Below, in pieces: positions 1-7,756 of a DNA stretch of 64,000 nt. Numbering within the stretch: the stretch's first letter is position 1; every line of letters begins with the position of its first letter. The notes under the pieces are model-generated. The model was not told where the DNA came from and searched no databases. It saw nothing but the letters and a program-made list of their open reading frames with translations. The stretch is from Microbacterium saperdae (lineage in GTDB: Bacteria; Actinomycetota; Actinomycetes; Actinomycetales; Microbacteriaceae), in NCBI RefSeq assembly GCF_006716345.1, contig NZ_VFOX01000001.1:2170001-2234000 (forward strand), read 5' to 3'. The position numbers and the translations under genes were made by a program.

Positions 1-1150
1 CGGGGCGCACGACGCGGCGCGCGCGCAGCGACGTGTCCACCCGCTTGAGCGTCTGGGCCTCCTCATAGTGTGCAAGGAGCTGGTCGCAGATGCTGGCCCA
101 CGATCTGCCCTGCACCGCGTCGAAACCCGCTTCGCCGAATGCCCGTCGTTTGCGCACATCGCCGGCGAGGTCGGCCACCCGCATCCGCAGGTCGTCCAGG
201 TCGCCCGGACGGTACAGCCAGCCATCGACGCCCATCCGCACGAGATCCAGAGGGCCTCCTCGCCCGGTCGCGACCACGGGAACCCCGCTCGCATGCGCCT
301 CCTGAAGGGTCTGCCCGAACGTCTCGCTCTCCCCCGGGTGCACGAAGACGTCGAACGAGGCCATCGCCGCGGCGAGCGCCTCACCCTCGAGATGCCCCAG
401 GAAGATCGCGTCCGGCATCAGTGACTCCAGACGCGCGCGACTGGGTCCATCCCCGACGATCACCAGCCGGGTGCCCGGCACAGACTGCACGGCGACCAGA
501 TCCTCCACCTGCTTCTCGGGTGCGAGCCTTCCCACGTACCCGATCACGGCGTCCCCGTCCGCACCCCACTGCCGACGCATCGTGAGATCGCGGCGCGTCG
601 GATGGAAGCGTTCCGCGTCGACTCCTCGTCCCCAGCGGCGCAGTCGATCCACGCCGAGCTGCTCCAGCTGGCTCTGCGCTTCCGATGAGGGCGCGAGGGT
701 GAGTGTCGCCCTGCGGTGCAACCGTGCGATGTGCGTCTGCGCGAACCCGGTGGTCGCCGCGATCCCGTAGCGCTCCGTGTATGCGGCGACATCCGTCTGG
801 TAGGCGGCGACGGCCGCGACATCGAGGCGTTCCGCCGCGAGCACTCCCCGCCATCCGAGTGCGAACGGTGAGGCCAGGTGCACCACATCGGGTGCGAAAC
901 GTCGCAACGACGCCGCCACGCGATGGGCGGGCGATGTCCCGACCCGGACGTTGCGGTAACCCGGGAGCGCGAGGCTCGGGATGGACTCGATCGCCGCTCC
1001 GCTGACGGAGGTGGGGATCCCGGCAGCGGCTGGGGCGACCACATGCGCCTGGTGCCCGGTGCGTTCGAGATGCCGCAGGATCTGCAGCACCGATCCGGTG
1101 ACGCCGTTCATATGCGGAAGGAAGGACTCTGTCACGATCGCGACTCTCAC
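1..1150 (-). CDS. GT4 glycosyltransferase (3' end outside window)
   Basis: Retaining GT-B glycosyltransferase of family GT4, related to actinobacterial PimB/MgtA-type mannosyltransferases; it would transfer a sugar from a nucleotide or lipid donor at the cytoplasmic face of the membrane. The reading starts at a GTG (1150-1148) with VRVAIVTESFLPHMNG, the usual N-terminal glycine loop. The C-terminal donor domain shows VIGYVGRLAPEKQVEDL and the E-x7-E type region HPGESETFGQTLQEAH. About 383 residues are present, so only a short tail is missing. A near-perfect 21-bp palindrome lies 17 bases upstream. Acceptor specificity cannot be read from sequence. Confidence 0.85.
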   Translation of the reverse strand, partial: MRVAIVTESFLPHMNGVTGSVLQILRHLERTGHQAHVVAPAAAGIPTSVSGAAIESIPSLALPGYRNVRVGTSPAHRVAASLRRFAPDVVHLASPFALGWRGVLAAERLDVAAVAAYQTDVAAYTERYGIAATTGFAQTHIARLHRRATLTLAPSSEAQSQLEQLGVDRLRRWGRGVDAERFHPTRRDLTMRRQWGADGDAVIGYVGRLAPEKQVEDLVAVQSVPGTRLVIVGDGPSRARLESLMPDAIFLGHLEGEALAAAMASFDVFVHPGESETFGQTLQEAHASGVPVVATGRGGPLDLVRMGVDGWLYRPGDLDDLRMRVADLAGDVRKRRAFGEAGFDAVQGRSWASICDQLLAHYEEAQTLKRVDTSLRARRVVRP

Positions 1151-1166
1151 ATCCCCAGGATGACGG

Positions 1167-1187
1167 GCGTCACGGTGACCGTGACGC
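1167..1187. promoter_or_regulatory. 21-bp palindrome upstream of glycosyltransferase
   Basis: Arms GCGTCACGGT and ACCGTGACGC are exact inverted repeats around a single central G. The site ends 17 bases before the GTG start of the minus-strand glycosyltransferase, so it could be an operator or a 5'-leader hairpin. No regulator gene adjoins it. Confidence 0.45.
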
Positions 1188-1289
1188 AGATCCTGCCGGC
1201 ATCATCAGATGTTCACCCGATGCTGGAGCGCCCGTCACCGGCTAGGCGCTCGTTGGTTCCCGTTCATCCACGGCGGGCACCGTGAGAGC

Positions 1290-1874
1290 GTGCCTGCTGA
1301 CCTCCTCACCGTTTCGCTGACCGGCCCGTGGAGCCTCGCGCTGATGAGCGTGCTCGTGGTCGGCGATGCCTTCTTCGTCGTCATCCCCGGCGAGGTCGCG
1401 GTCACCGCCCTCGGGGCTTTCGCCGTATCCACGGGCTCCCCTCCCCTCTGGGCGGTCATCGTCTGCGCCGCCGCCGCTGCGGCGCTGGGCGATGTCTGCT
1501 GCTATCTGATCGGCCGGCAGGTCGGGCTGGATCGCTGGCGCTGGATGCGTGCGCCGCGCATCCGTCAAGCCCTGGGGTGGGCACGGAGTCGGCTGGAATC
1601 CGGAACGGCCACGGTGCTGTTCACGGCACGGTTCGTCCCGTTCGCGCGACTCGCGATCAATCTCGTCGCGGGAGCGTCGCGCATCCATCCTCCGCGCTAC
1701 CTGGCGCTGGTCAGCCTGGCTGCGAGCGGATGGGCGGCCTACCAGGCGGCCGTCGGCGCGGCCATCGCCGCGATCCTGCCCGGCGGGCCGCTGGTGGCCG
1801 TGCCCGTGTCGATCGTGGTGGCCGTCGGCATCGGCGTGCTGATCGATGTCATCACCCGGCGCGTGCGCAACTGA
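1290..1874 (+). CDS. DedA/SNARE-associated family membrane protein
   Basis: Integral membrane protein of the DedA family, a group that includes undecaprenyl-phosphate and lipid flippases. The GTG at 1290 (VPADLLTVSLTGPW) fits DedA N-termini better than the upstream ATG at 1209, which adds 27 atypical residues. It shows the first re-entrant helix (FFVVIPGEVAVTALGAF), the central region LIGRQVGLDRWRW, the conserved FTARFVPFARLAINLVAGAS with its arginines, and terminal hydrophobic helices. At 194 residues it is typical of the family. No obvious ribosome site precedes the start, so the start is the weakest part of the call. Confidence 0.8.
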   Translation: MPADLLTVSLTGPWSLALMSVLVVGDAFFVVIPGEVAVTALGAFAVSTGSPPLWAVIVCAAAAAALGDVCCYLIGRQVGLDRWRWMRAPRIRQALGWARSRLESGTATVLFTARFVPFARLAINLVAGASRIHPPRYLALVSLAASGWAAYQAAVGAAIAAILPGGPLVAVPVSIVVAVGIGVLIDVITRRVRN

Positions 1875-1899
1875 ATGCCCCGTCTCCACGCCCGTGCCT

Positions 1900-1905
1900 T
1901 AGGCT
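1900..1905 (+). promoter_or_regulatory. Leaderless -10 element (TAGGCT)
   Basis: TAGGCT is followed by 7 bases and then the ATG of the DUF5302 gene. The spacing places the transcription start at or next to the start codon; no ribosome-binding site is present. Confidence 0.5.
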
Positions 1906-1912
1906 GGCGAAC

Positions 1913-2089
1913 ATGAGCACCGAAGAAGGCGCCACCTCCTCTGAGGAGATGAAGCGCAAGTTCAAGGAAGCGCTCGAGAAGAAGAACGCGCACCACCGGC
2001 AGGGCGAGGCACACCTCGACGGCGATTCCGCCGTGCACGGCGCGCCCGCCCCGCAGACGCGGCGCGAGTTCCGACGCAAGAGCGGTTGA
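1913..2089 (+). CDS. DUF5302 family small protein
   Basis: A 58-residue, highly charged soluble protein beginning MSTEEGATSSEEMKRKFKEA and ending RREFRRKSG. The pattern of an acidic start, a lysine-rich helix (KRKFKEALEKKNAHHRQ), then an H/G/P linker and a basic tail matches the actinobacterial DUF5302 family; function is unknown. The start is fixed by the TAGGCT -10 element 7 bases upstream. The gene is followed by a strong hairpin shared with the convergent dctA. Confidence 0.75.
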   Translation: MSTEEGATSSEEMKRKFKEALEKKNAHHRQGEAHLDGDSAVHGAPAPQTRREFRRKSG

Positions 2090-2096
2090 CCACACG

Positions 2097-2130
2097 GATG
2101 CGGGAGCCGACCATCGTCGACTCCCGCATC
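2097..2130. terminator. Bidirectional terminator hairpin
   Basis: Arms GATGCGGGAG and CTCCCGCATC form a 10-bp stem with a 14-base loop between the convergent DUF5302 gene and dctA. There is no T-run, as is common in high-GC actinobacteria. Confidence 0.6.
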
Positions 2131-2152
2131 CCTCACTCCCCGCCGGGAGTGC

Positions 2153-3592
2153 TCATTTCGCGGCAGCCCTGACCCGGGCGCGTTCCTGCTTCGCCGCCAT
2201 CTCGTCGAGGGCGGACTCCTTGAGTCCCTGGACATCGACGGCCTCCCGCTCCTCGGCCATCCCGTGATCGTCGACGCCGTCGAGCTGCGACTCCTCGAAG
2301 GGGAGCGCTCCGCTCAGCACCTGCTGCACCCGATCGCGATCGATCTGACGGGTCCACGTGCCGATCAGCAGCGTGGCCACGGCATTGCCCGTGAAGTTCG
2401 TGAGCGCACGCCCCTCCGACATGAAGCGGTCGATGCCCACGATCACGCCGACGCCGTCGACGAGGTCGGGACGGTACGCCTGAAGTCCGCCCGCGAGCGT
2501 GGCGAGTCCGGCACCCGTGACACCGGCGGCTCCCTTGCTCGCGATGATCATGAACACCAGCAGCCCGATCTGCTCGCCGATCGACATCGGCTGTCCCATG
2601 CCGGTCGCGATGAACAACGACGCCATCGTGAGGTAGATGGCCGTGCCGTCGAGGTTGAACGAGTACCCGGTGGGAACCGTGATCCCCACCACCGGCTTCG
2701 AGACTCCGATGTGCTCCATCTTCGCGATCAACCGCGGCAGCGCGGACTCCGAAGAGGATGTGCCCACGATGAGCAGGTACTCCCGCGCCAGATACTTGAT
2801 CAGGCTGAAGATGTTGACCCGCGTCACCGCCCACAGCAGAGTGCCCAGCACCACCGTGATGAACAGGATGCAGGTGATGTAGAAGGCGATCATCAGGATG
2901 CCGAGGCTCCAGATCGCGGCGATCCCGGTCTTGCCCACCACAGCGGCGATGGCACCGAAGGCACCGATCGGCGCGAGCCACAGGATCATCCCGAGGATAC
3001 GGAACACCAACTTCTGCAGGTTCTTCACCGCGTCCATGATCGGGGCGCCCTTCTCACCGAGCCCCTGGAGAGCGAAGCCCACGAGCAGCGCGATGAACAG
3101 CACCTGCAGGACGCTCTCACCGGTGAAGGCGGAGAAGAAGGTCGTCGGGATGATCCCGAGGATGAACTCGGTCGTGGTCTTCGCCTCGGTCTCGGTCGCG
3201 TCGTAGCTCGAGTTCGCCATGTCGAGACCGGCACCGGGGTGGATGATGTTGCCGACCACGAGCCCGATCGCGAGCGCGAAGGTCGACATGACCATGAAGT
3301 ACAGCAGCGCCAGGCCGCCGATCTTCCCCACGGTGGCGGCCTTGGCGATCGATCCGACGCCGACCACGATCGTGCAGAAGATGATCGGCGCGATCATCAT
3401 CTTGATCAGCGAGACGAAGCCCTTGCCGATCGGCTCGAGACTCTGGCCGACCTCCGGCCAGATCAGCCCGACGGCTGCACCGAGCACGACGGCGATGATC
3501 ACCGACACATACAGCCAGGTGTGACGGTCCCAGGCCTGCTTGCCTCGCCGCCAGTGGAATCCGGGAAGTGAGAACCCTGTCGTGATGGCCAT
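2153..3592 (-). CDS. dctA: C4-dicarboxylate:cation symporter DctA
   Basis: Sodium/proton-coupled symporter of the DAACS family for fumarate, malate, succinate or aspartate, in the cytoplasmic membrane. Hallmarks are the serine-rich hairpin GTSSSESALPRL, the NLDGTAIYLTMASLFIA substrate/cation motif, and about eight hydrophobic segments plus re-entrant loops. At 479 residues it is slightly longer than E. coli DctA (428), because of a charged C-terminal extension from about residue 430 (EESQLDGVDDHGMAEERE...). A GGAGG-type ribosome site lies just before the ATG. It is divergent from a DcuS/DcuR-like two-component system, which makes that system its likely regulator. Confidence 0.93.
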   Translation of the reverse strand: MAITTGFSLPGFHWRRGKQAWDRHTWLYVSVIIAVVLGAAVGLIWPEVGQSLEPIGKGFVSLIKMMIAPIIFCTIVVGVGSIAKAATVGKIGGLALLYFMVMSTFALAIGLVVGNIIHPGAGLDMANSSYDATETEAKTTTEFILGIIPTTFFSAFTGESVLQVLFIALLVGFALQGLGEKGAPIMDAVKNLQKLVFRILGMILWLAPIGAFGAIAAVVGKTGIAAIWSLGILMIAFYITCILFITVVLGTLLWAVTRVNIFSLIKYLAREYLLIVGTSSSESALPRLIAKMEHIGVSKPVVGITVPTGYSFNLDGTAIYLTMASLFIATGMGQPMSIGEQIGLLVFMIIASKGAAGVTGAGLATLAGGLQAYRPDLVDGVGVIVGIDRFMSEGRALTNFTGNAVATLLIGTWTRQIDRDRVQQVLSGALPFEESQLDGVDDHGMAEEREAVDVQGLKESALDEMAAKQERARVRAAAK

Positions 3593-3691
3593 GTTTCCTC
3601 CTTGATCATGAACGTCTTCGTCTCATGCCCGGTTGCCACGTCGCCGCCGGTGCACCTACGGTCGCCGACTTCCCCGTGCGGCACCATTTGT

Positions 3692-3710
3692 GGTCGTATT
3701 GGTCACGACC
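3692..3710. promoter_or_regulatory. Candidate response-regulator site between dctA and kinase
   Basis: Arms GGTCGT and ACGACC are inverted around 7 bases in the 144-base divergent gap, with TGGTC also directly repeated (3691 and 3700). The position fits control of dctA or autoregulation by the adjacent response regulator. This is inference from position only. Confidence 0.3.
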
Positions 3711-3736
3711 GAGATCGACGACGAGCGGAGGATGCT

Positions 3737-5014
3737 GTGGCACACGCCGCTCGCAGCGCCGCCTCACGGGTGTTCCTGGTCCTGCTGGCGGCCGCCCTCG
3801 TGATCGGCGCGCTCGTAGCGGTGTATCTGGTCGTCGATGCGCAACGGGCCATCCGCGCCGAGGCCGAGCGCGTGACATCGGCGACGGCAATCGCCCTGGC
3901 GAACTCGCCGGTCGTCATCTCGGCGCTCGATGCCGGCGACCCGGCGGACGCGACCCGCATCCTGGAGCCATACGCGATGTCGGTCGTGGACGACGCCGAC
4001 CTCGACTTCATCACCGTGATGACGTCCGAGGGTGTGCGCATCACCCACCCCGACCTCGCGCAGATCGGTCAGCGCTACCTGGGGACGATCCCGGCAGCCC
4101 CGGAGCCGCTCACGGAGGTCTTCACCGGCACCCTCGGACCCTCGGTGCGCACGATCGAGCCGGTGACCGGCGACGACGGCGAGTTGCTCGGGTGGGTCGC
4201 GTCCGGCGTCACGATCGAATCGATCTCCGAGACGGTGATCCGGCGCATCCCGCTCTCGCTCGGGATCACAGCGGGTCTGGTGGTGTTCGGCGCGCTCGGA
4301 GCATGGATCGCCCGCCGCATCACCCGCCGCATCGCCGGGGACCTCCCCCCGGGGCAAGTGCGCGACGCCGTCTCCTCGTACGAGTCGATCCGCACTCTCG
4401 GCGATCCCCTGCGCGCACAGACGCACGAGCACGGAAACCGCATGCACACAGCCGTCGCCCTGCTCGAACTCGGGCGTAGCGCGGAGGCGATCGAGATCCT
4501 GACCGAGACGTCGCGCCAGAGCCAGTCCCTCGTGGATCAGGTGACCGCCAGACGGCACGGCGACCCCGCCGTCGGCGCGCTCCTGCTCGGCAAGGCGTCC
4601 CAGGCGAAGGAACGCGGGATCGACTGGCGTGTGCGCATCGAACCCGACACTCCCCGCTCACCGCTCACCGCCGTGGACAGCGTCTCCGTACTCGGCAATC
4701 TGGTCGACAACGCGCTGGATGCCGCCGCCGAGGCAGAGGACCGCTGGGTCAGCGTGTCGTTGAGTCCCTCTGCGGAAGGCGGGATCATCCTCGAGGTGGC
4801 CGACAGCGGAGCCGGAGTGCCGACGGACCTGACGGAACGGATCTTCGCCTCCGGGTTCTCCACGAAACCTGCGGGGGCGGACGGGCGCGGCGTCGGACTG
4901 GCGCTCGTGCGCGCCGTGGTCGACGATGCAGGGGGAACCGTCGAGCTCTCCGGGTCCCCGACGACGTTCCGCGTGGTGCTCCCCCGCGCCGACGCCCCGG
5001 GGAGGCGACGATGA
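3737..5014 (+). CDS. Sensor histidine kinase, DcuS/CitA family, short form
   Basis: Membrane sensor kinase that should respond to external dicarboxylates or citrate and phosphorylate the next gene's product. The GTG at 3737 is preceded by GGAGG with 5-base spacing. Order: TM1 (about residues 12-33), extracytoplasmic PAS-like domain (35-165), TM2 (172-192), DHp with LRAQTHEHGNRMHTAV (phospho-His near 230), then HATPase_c with N-box LGNLVDNALDAA, DSGAGVP and GRGVGLALV. It has 425 residues, against about 540 for DcuS/CitA. The cytoplasmic PAS domain between TM2 and DHp is missing, leaving a linker of about 30 residues. It overlaps the regulator by 4 bases. Confidence 0.88.
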   Translation: MAHAARSAASRVFLVLLAAALVIGALVAVYLVVDAQRAIRAEAERVTSATAIALANSPVVISALDAGDPADATRILEPYAMSVVDDADLDFITVMTSEGVRITHPDLAQIGQRYLGTIPAAPEPLTEVFTGTLGPSVRTIEPVTGDDGELLGWVASGVTIESISETVIRRIPLSLGITAGLVVFGALGAWIARRITRRIAGDLPPGQVRDAVSSYESIRTLGDPLRAQTHEHGNRMHTAVALLELGRSAEAIEILTETSRQSQSLVDQVTARRHGDPAVGALLLGKASQAKERGIDWRVRIEPDTPRSPLTAVDSVSVLGNLVDNALDAAAEAEDRWVSVSLSPSAEGGIILEVADSGAGVPTDLTERIFASGFSTKPAGADGRGVGLALVRAVVDDAGGTVELSGSPTTFRVVLPRADAPGRRR

Positions 5015-5685
5015 TCCGGACGCTGCTCGTCGATGATGACGCCCTCACGCTCGAACTCCACCGGAACTACGTGGCGCGGCTTGACGGCTTCGTCGTCGCC
5101 GGGGAATGCTCGGGGGCGCGCGCAGCGGTCACTGCGGTGCTGGACAGACCGGGCCCCGGCGCATTCGATCTGGTGCTGCTCGACGTGACGATGCCCGATG
5201 GTTCGGGCCTCGACGTCCTGCGCACCCTCAGAGCGCGCGCGGCGGCCGTCGACGTGATCGCGATCACAGGTGTGCGTGACGCGGAGACGGTGCGGCAGAT
5301 GGCGGCGCTCGGTGTCTTCCAGTATCTGGTCAAGCCGTTCCCGTTCGCCGTGTTCGAGGAACGGATGATGCAGTACCGCGAGCATCGGACCCAGGCCACC
5401 GCGACAGCAGGGCAGGCGACGCAGGCCGAGATCGATGCCCTCCTCGGACGCGCAACCGGATCGATCACGCTGCCCAAGGGGCTCTCCTCCGGGTCGCTGG
5501 AGCGTGTCACCGCCGAGGTCCGCACCTCGGGACCGGTGTCGGCCGCGGAGGCGGCTGAGCACCTCGGCATGTCACGGGTCGCGGTGCGCCGTTATCTGGA
5601 ACACCTCGCCTCAGAGGGCCTCGTTGCACGGGCAGCGCGATACGGCGCCCGCGGCCGGCCCGAGACCGAGTACCGCTGGAAGTAG
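5011..5685 (+). CDS. Response regulator, DcuR/CitB family
   Basis: Receiver plus DNA-binding protein paired with the preceding kinase through an ATGA overlap. The receiver has the acidic pocket DDD at residues 8-10, phospho-acceptor D58 in LLDVTMPDG, the threonine in AITG (about 86) and K108 in YLVKPF. After a linker (120-165) comes a winged helix with AAEHLGMSRVAVRRYLEHLASEGLV and the tail RPETEYRWK, typical of CitB/DcuR regulators. Its probable target is dctA, divergent to the operon. Confidence 0.9.
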   Translation: MIRTLLVDDDALTLELHRNYVARLDGFVVAGECSGARAAVTAVLDRPGPGAFDLVLLDVTMPDGSGLDVLRTLRARAAAVDVIAITGVRDAETVRQMAALGVFQYLVKPFPFAVFEERMMQYREHRTQATATAGQATQAEIDALLGRATGSITLPKGLSSGSLERVTAEVRTSGPVSAAEAAEHLGMSRVAVRRYLEHLASEGLVARAARYGARGRPETEYRWK

Positions 5686-5697
5686 CGGGAGCCCGAC

Positions 5698-5713
5698 CCC
5701 GCGTCAGCGCGGG
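5698..5713. terminator. Short GC hairpin between convergent genes
   Basis: CCCGCG and CGCGGG around a TCAG loop, overlapping the stop codon of the FAD-linked oxidoreductase. It is short, so termination is uncertain. Confidence 0.3.
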
Positions 5714-7056
5714 AGCCTGCCTTCGTGCAGCAGGTCGGACGGATCGAACTTCGCGCGCAGCTCGCGCAGCCGCGCGACATCGATCGCCGGAGCGGCGCGA
5801 TCCAGGGTCTGCCCCGGGCTGAGGAACGTCGGTACCGTACGCTCCGCCACCGCTCCTGCCAGGAGCTCCCGGAAACCGGAGAGACTCGCCTCCCCCGGCT
5901 CGCTCGGAGCACCGGGGAACAGCGGGGCGAGCGCGTACGCGATCCACCCCACGCCCTGCAGTGAGGCGAAGCCCGGCCGCCGAGGGGCTTCCAGTGCTCC
6001 CCCGAGCATGCGGATGTCGATGCCGATGATCGACGCCTGCTCCGGACGATCCCGATACGCGATCAGCGCCTCGATGGTCGGATCGTCGAGCGCGTTCAGC
6101 GCCACGGACGCTCCGCGGCTGGCCGTCGGAGCGGTCGGCTGGTTCGACTGCGCACTCAGCAGCGCCGGTGAGGTCGGCCCGGACTGATCCCGACGTACGG
6201 CGCCGGCGGAGCGGATCGCGCCGAGGAATGAATCCGCGCTTCCGTCCACCGACACGGCCTGCACCATCACGAAGCTCTGCCCGCGGATCTCCGGCGGCAG
6301 CGGCGGTGCATCGGGCATCCGCATCGAGTTCGTGAAGACGTTCAACGACGACGGCGCGTCGGCAGCGAGGTCGCGGACCGCACGCAGCACCGCGGGAGCA
6401 TCCGAGGCGTCGAAGACGAGCGATGCACCCCACACCGCCGGAGCGGGGATCAGGTCGATCTCGATCGCCGTGACGATGCCGACGACGCCGCCGGCCCCGC
6501 GCAATGCCCACATCAGGTCGGGATCGCTCGCATCATCGACGCGCTCGTGGGTGCCGTCGGTGCGCAGCACCCAGGCCGCGCGAAGGCTGTCGGAGCCGAG
6601 GCCGGCGGTGCGACTGAACCACGAGTGCCCTCCGCCGAGCGTGTAGCCCGTCGCCGTGACGACCGGGCTCGTCCCCGCGGGTGCCACCCACCCCGTGCCC
6701 TCGAGAGCGTCGACCACGCGACCCCAGCGCACGCCGGCACCGATGCGCGCCGTGCCGTGCTCGAGATCGACATCCACCTCATCGAATTCCGACATGCGCA
6801 CCAGCAGCGCATCAGCCAGGTCACCCGAGGCGCCGTGACCGCCCGGCTGCACGGCGACCTGCACGCCGAGGTCGCCCACCGCTCTCAGCAGCGTGCGCAG
6901 ATCTGCGACGTCGACGGGGGCGGCGACGGCGGCAGGGCGCTGGGCGATCGCGAGATTCCATGGACGGCGCGCCTCGTCGTAACCCGCATCGGGCGGGAGG
7001 ACGAGGGATCCGGTCAGCGCGCCACGGATGTCGTCGAAAGCAGTGAAACGGGACAT
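5704..7056 (-). CDS. FAD-binding (PCMH/BBE-like) oxidoreductase
   Basis: Flavoprotein oxidoreductase of the VAO/berberine-bridge group. The PCMH FAD domain carries PGGHGASG, whose His is the usual 8-alpha flavin attachment site, and GAGVRWGRVVDAL. The second attachment cysteine of true BBE enzymes is absent (the equivalent loop reads PAGTSPVVTATGYTLGGG), so single covalent linkage is predicted. The C-terminus KFDPSDLLHEGRLPR resembles the BBE-domain end. It has 450 residues. The start is fixed by a leaderless -10 (TACGGT) 6 bases upstream. The substrate is unknown. Confidence 0.82.
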   Translation of the reverse strand: MSRFTAFDDIRGALTGSLVLPPDAGYDEARRPWNLAIAQRPAAVAAPVDVADLRTLLRAVGDLGVQVAVQPGGHGASGDLADALLVRMSEFDEVDVDLEHGTARIGAGVRWGRVVDALEGTGWVAPAGTSPVVTATGYTLGGGHSWFSRTAGLGSDSLRAAWVLRTDGTHERVDDASDPDLMWALRGAGGVVGIVTAIEIDLIPAPAVWGASLVFDASDAPAVLRAVRDLAADAPSSLNVFTNSMRMPDAPPLPPEIRGQSFVMVQAVSVDGSADSFLGAIRSAGAVRRDQSGPTSPALLSAQSNQPTAPTASRGASVALNALDDPTIEALIAYRDRPEQASIIGIDIRMLGGALEAPRRPGFASLQGVGWIAYALAPLFPGAPSEPGEASLSGFRELLAGAVAERTVPTFLSPGQTLDRAAPAIDVARLRELRAKFDPSDLLHEGRLPR

Positions 7057-7062
7057 GACGCC

Positions 7063-7068
7063 ACCGTA
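7063..7068 (-). promoter_or_regulatory. Leaderless -10 element (TACGGT)
   Basis: TACGGT on the minus strand followed by 6 bases and the ATG at 7056 of the FAD-linked oxidoreductase; no ribosome site. Confidence 0.45.
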
Positions 7069-7110
7069 CGATGCCCCTCGGACATTGTCGACGGCGTCAT
7101 GCCCCGATGA

Positions 7111-7755
7111 TCACTCGCCCGCGAGACCGCCGAGCATGTGTCCGAAGGAGCGTCCCTCACCGAGGTACGTGGCCGGGTCGTACGGGTCGACCACGTCGAC
7201 GGTCTCCCGCCGCGCGATCGCCTCGGCGAGCTCACGTGCGCCCTTCTCGACGCGCTTCGCGAGTGGAGCCACGTCGTCACCCGATCCGCCCCAGTCGCTC
7301 GACGCCGCGAAGACGCCCGTCGACACGGCCTCGGCGTGCAGGTAGGCGAACAACGGGCGGATCGCGTAGTCGATCGCGAGGGAGTGCCGCGCTGTGCCCG
7401 CGTTCGCACCGATGAGCACCGGCTTCCCGGTGAGCGCGTCGGGGTCGAGCACATCGATGAACGACTTGAACAATCCGTTGTAGCTCGTGGAGAAGATCGG
7501 CGTGACGGCGATCAGCGCATCAGCGGAGACCACGGTGTTGATCGCGGTCTCCAGCGCGGGCGGCGCGAACCCCGTGAGCAGGTTGTTCGTGATGTCGTGC
7601 GCGTAGTCGCGCAGCTCGATCACGTCGACGCTGGCCTCGATGTCGTGCCCGGCGAGCGCCTTCACGGTCTCGGCAGCGAGGCGGTCGGCGAGCATGCGCG
7701 TCGATGAGGGGTTGGAGAGCCCCGCAGAGACCACGGCGATGCGGCGGGTGGCCAT
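7111..7755 (-). CDS. NADPH-dependent FMN reductase, CE1759 type
   Basis: Flavodoxin-fold reductase (MsuE/SsuE-like) that would supply reduced FMN to the monooxygenase encoded just upstream. Features are the N-terminal strand RRIAVVSAGLSNPSSTRMLAD with the phosphate-binding Ser/Thr loop, the FMN-contacting VTPIFSTSYNGLFKSFIDVL, and GKPVLIGANAGTARHS. It has 214 residues, longer than SsuE by a C-terminal tail that includes DPYDPATYLGEGRSFGHML. Only one base separates it from the stop of the monooxygenase gene, so the pair is translationally coupled. Confidence 0.87.
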   Translation of the reverse strand: MATRRIAVVSAGLSNPSSTRMLADRLAAETVKALAGHDIEASVDVIELRDYAHDITNNLLTGFAPPALETAINTVVSADALIAVTPIFSTSYNGLFKSFIDVLDPDALTGKPVLIGANAGTARHSLAIDYAIRPLFAYLHAEAVSTGVFAASSDWGGSGDDVAPLAKRVEKGARELAEAIARRETVDVVDPYDPATYLGEGRSFGHMLGGLAGE

Positions 7756-7756
7756 C

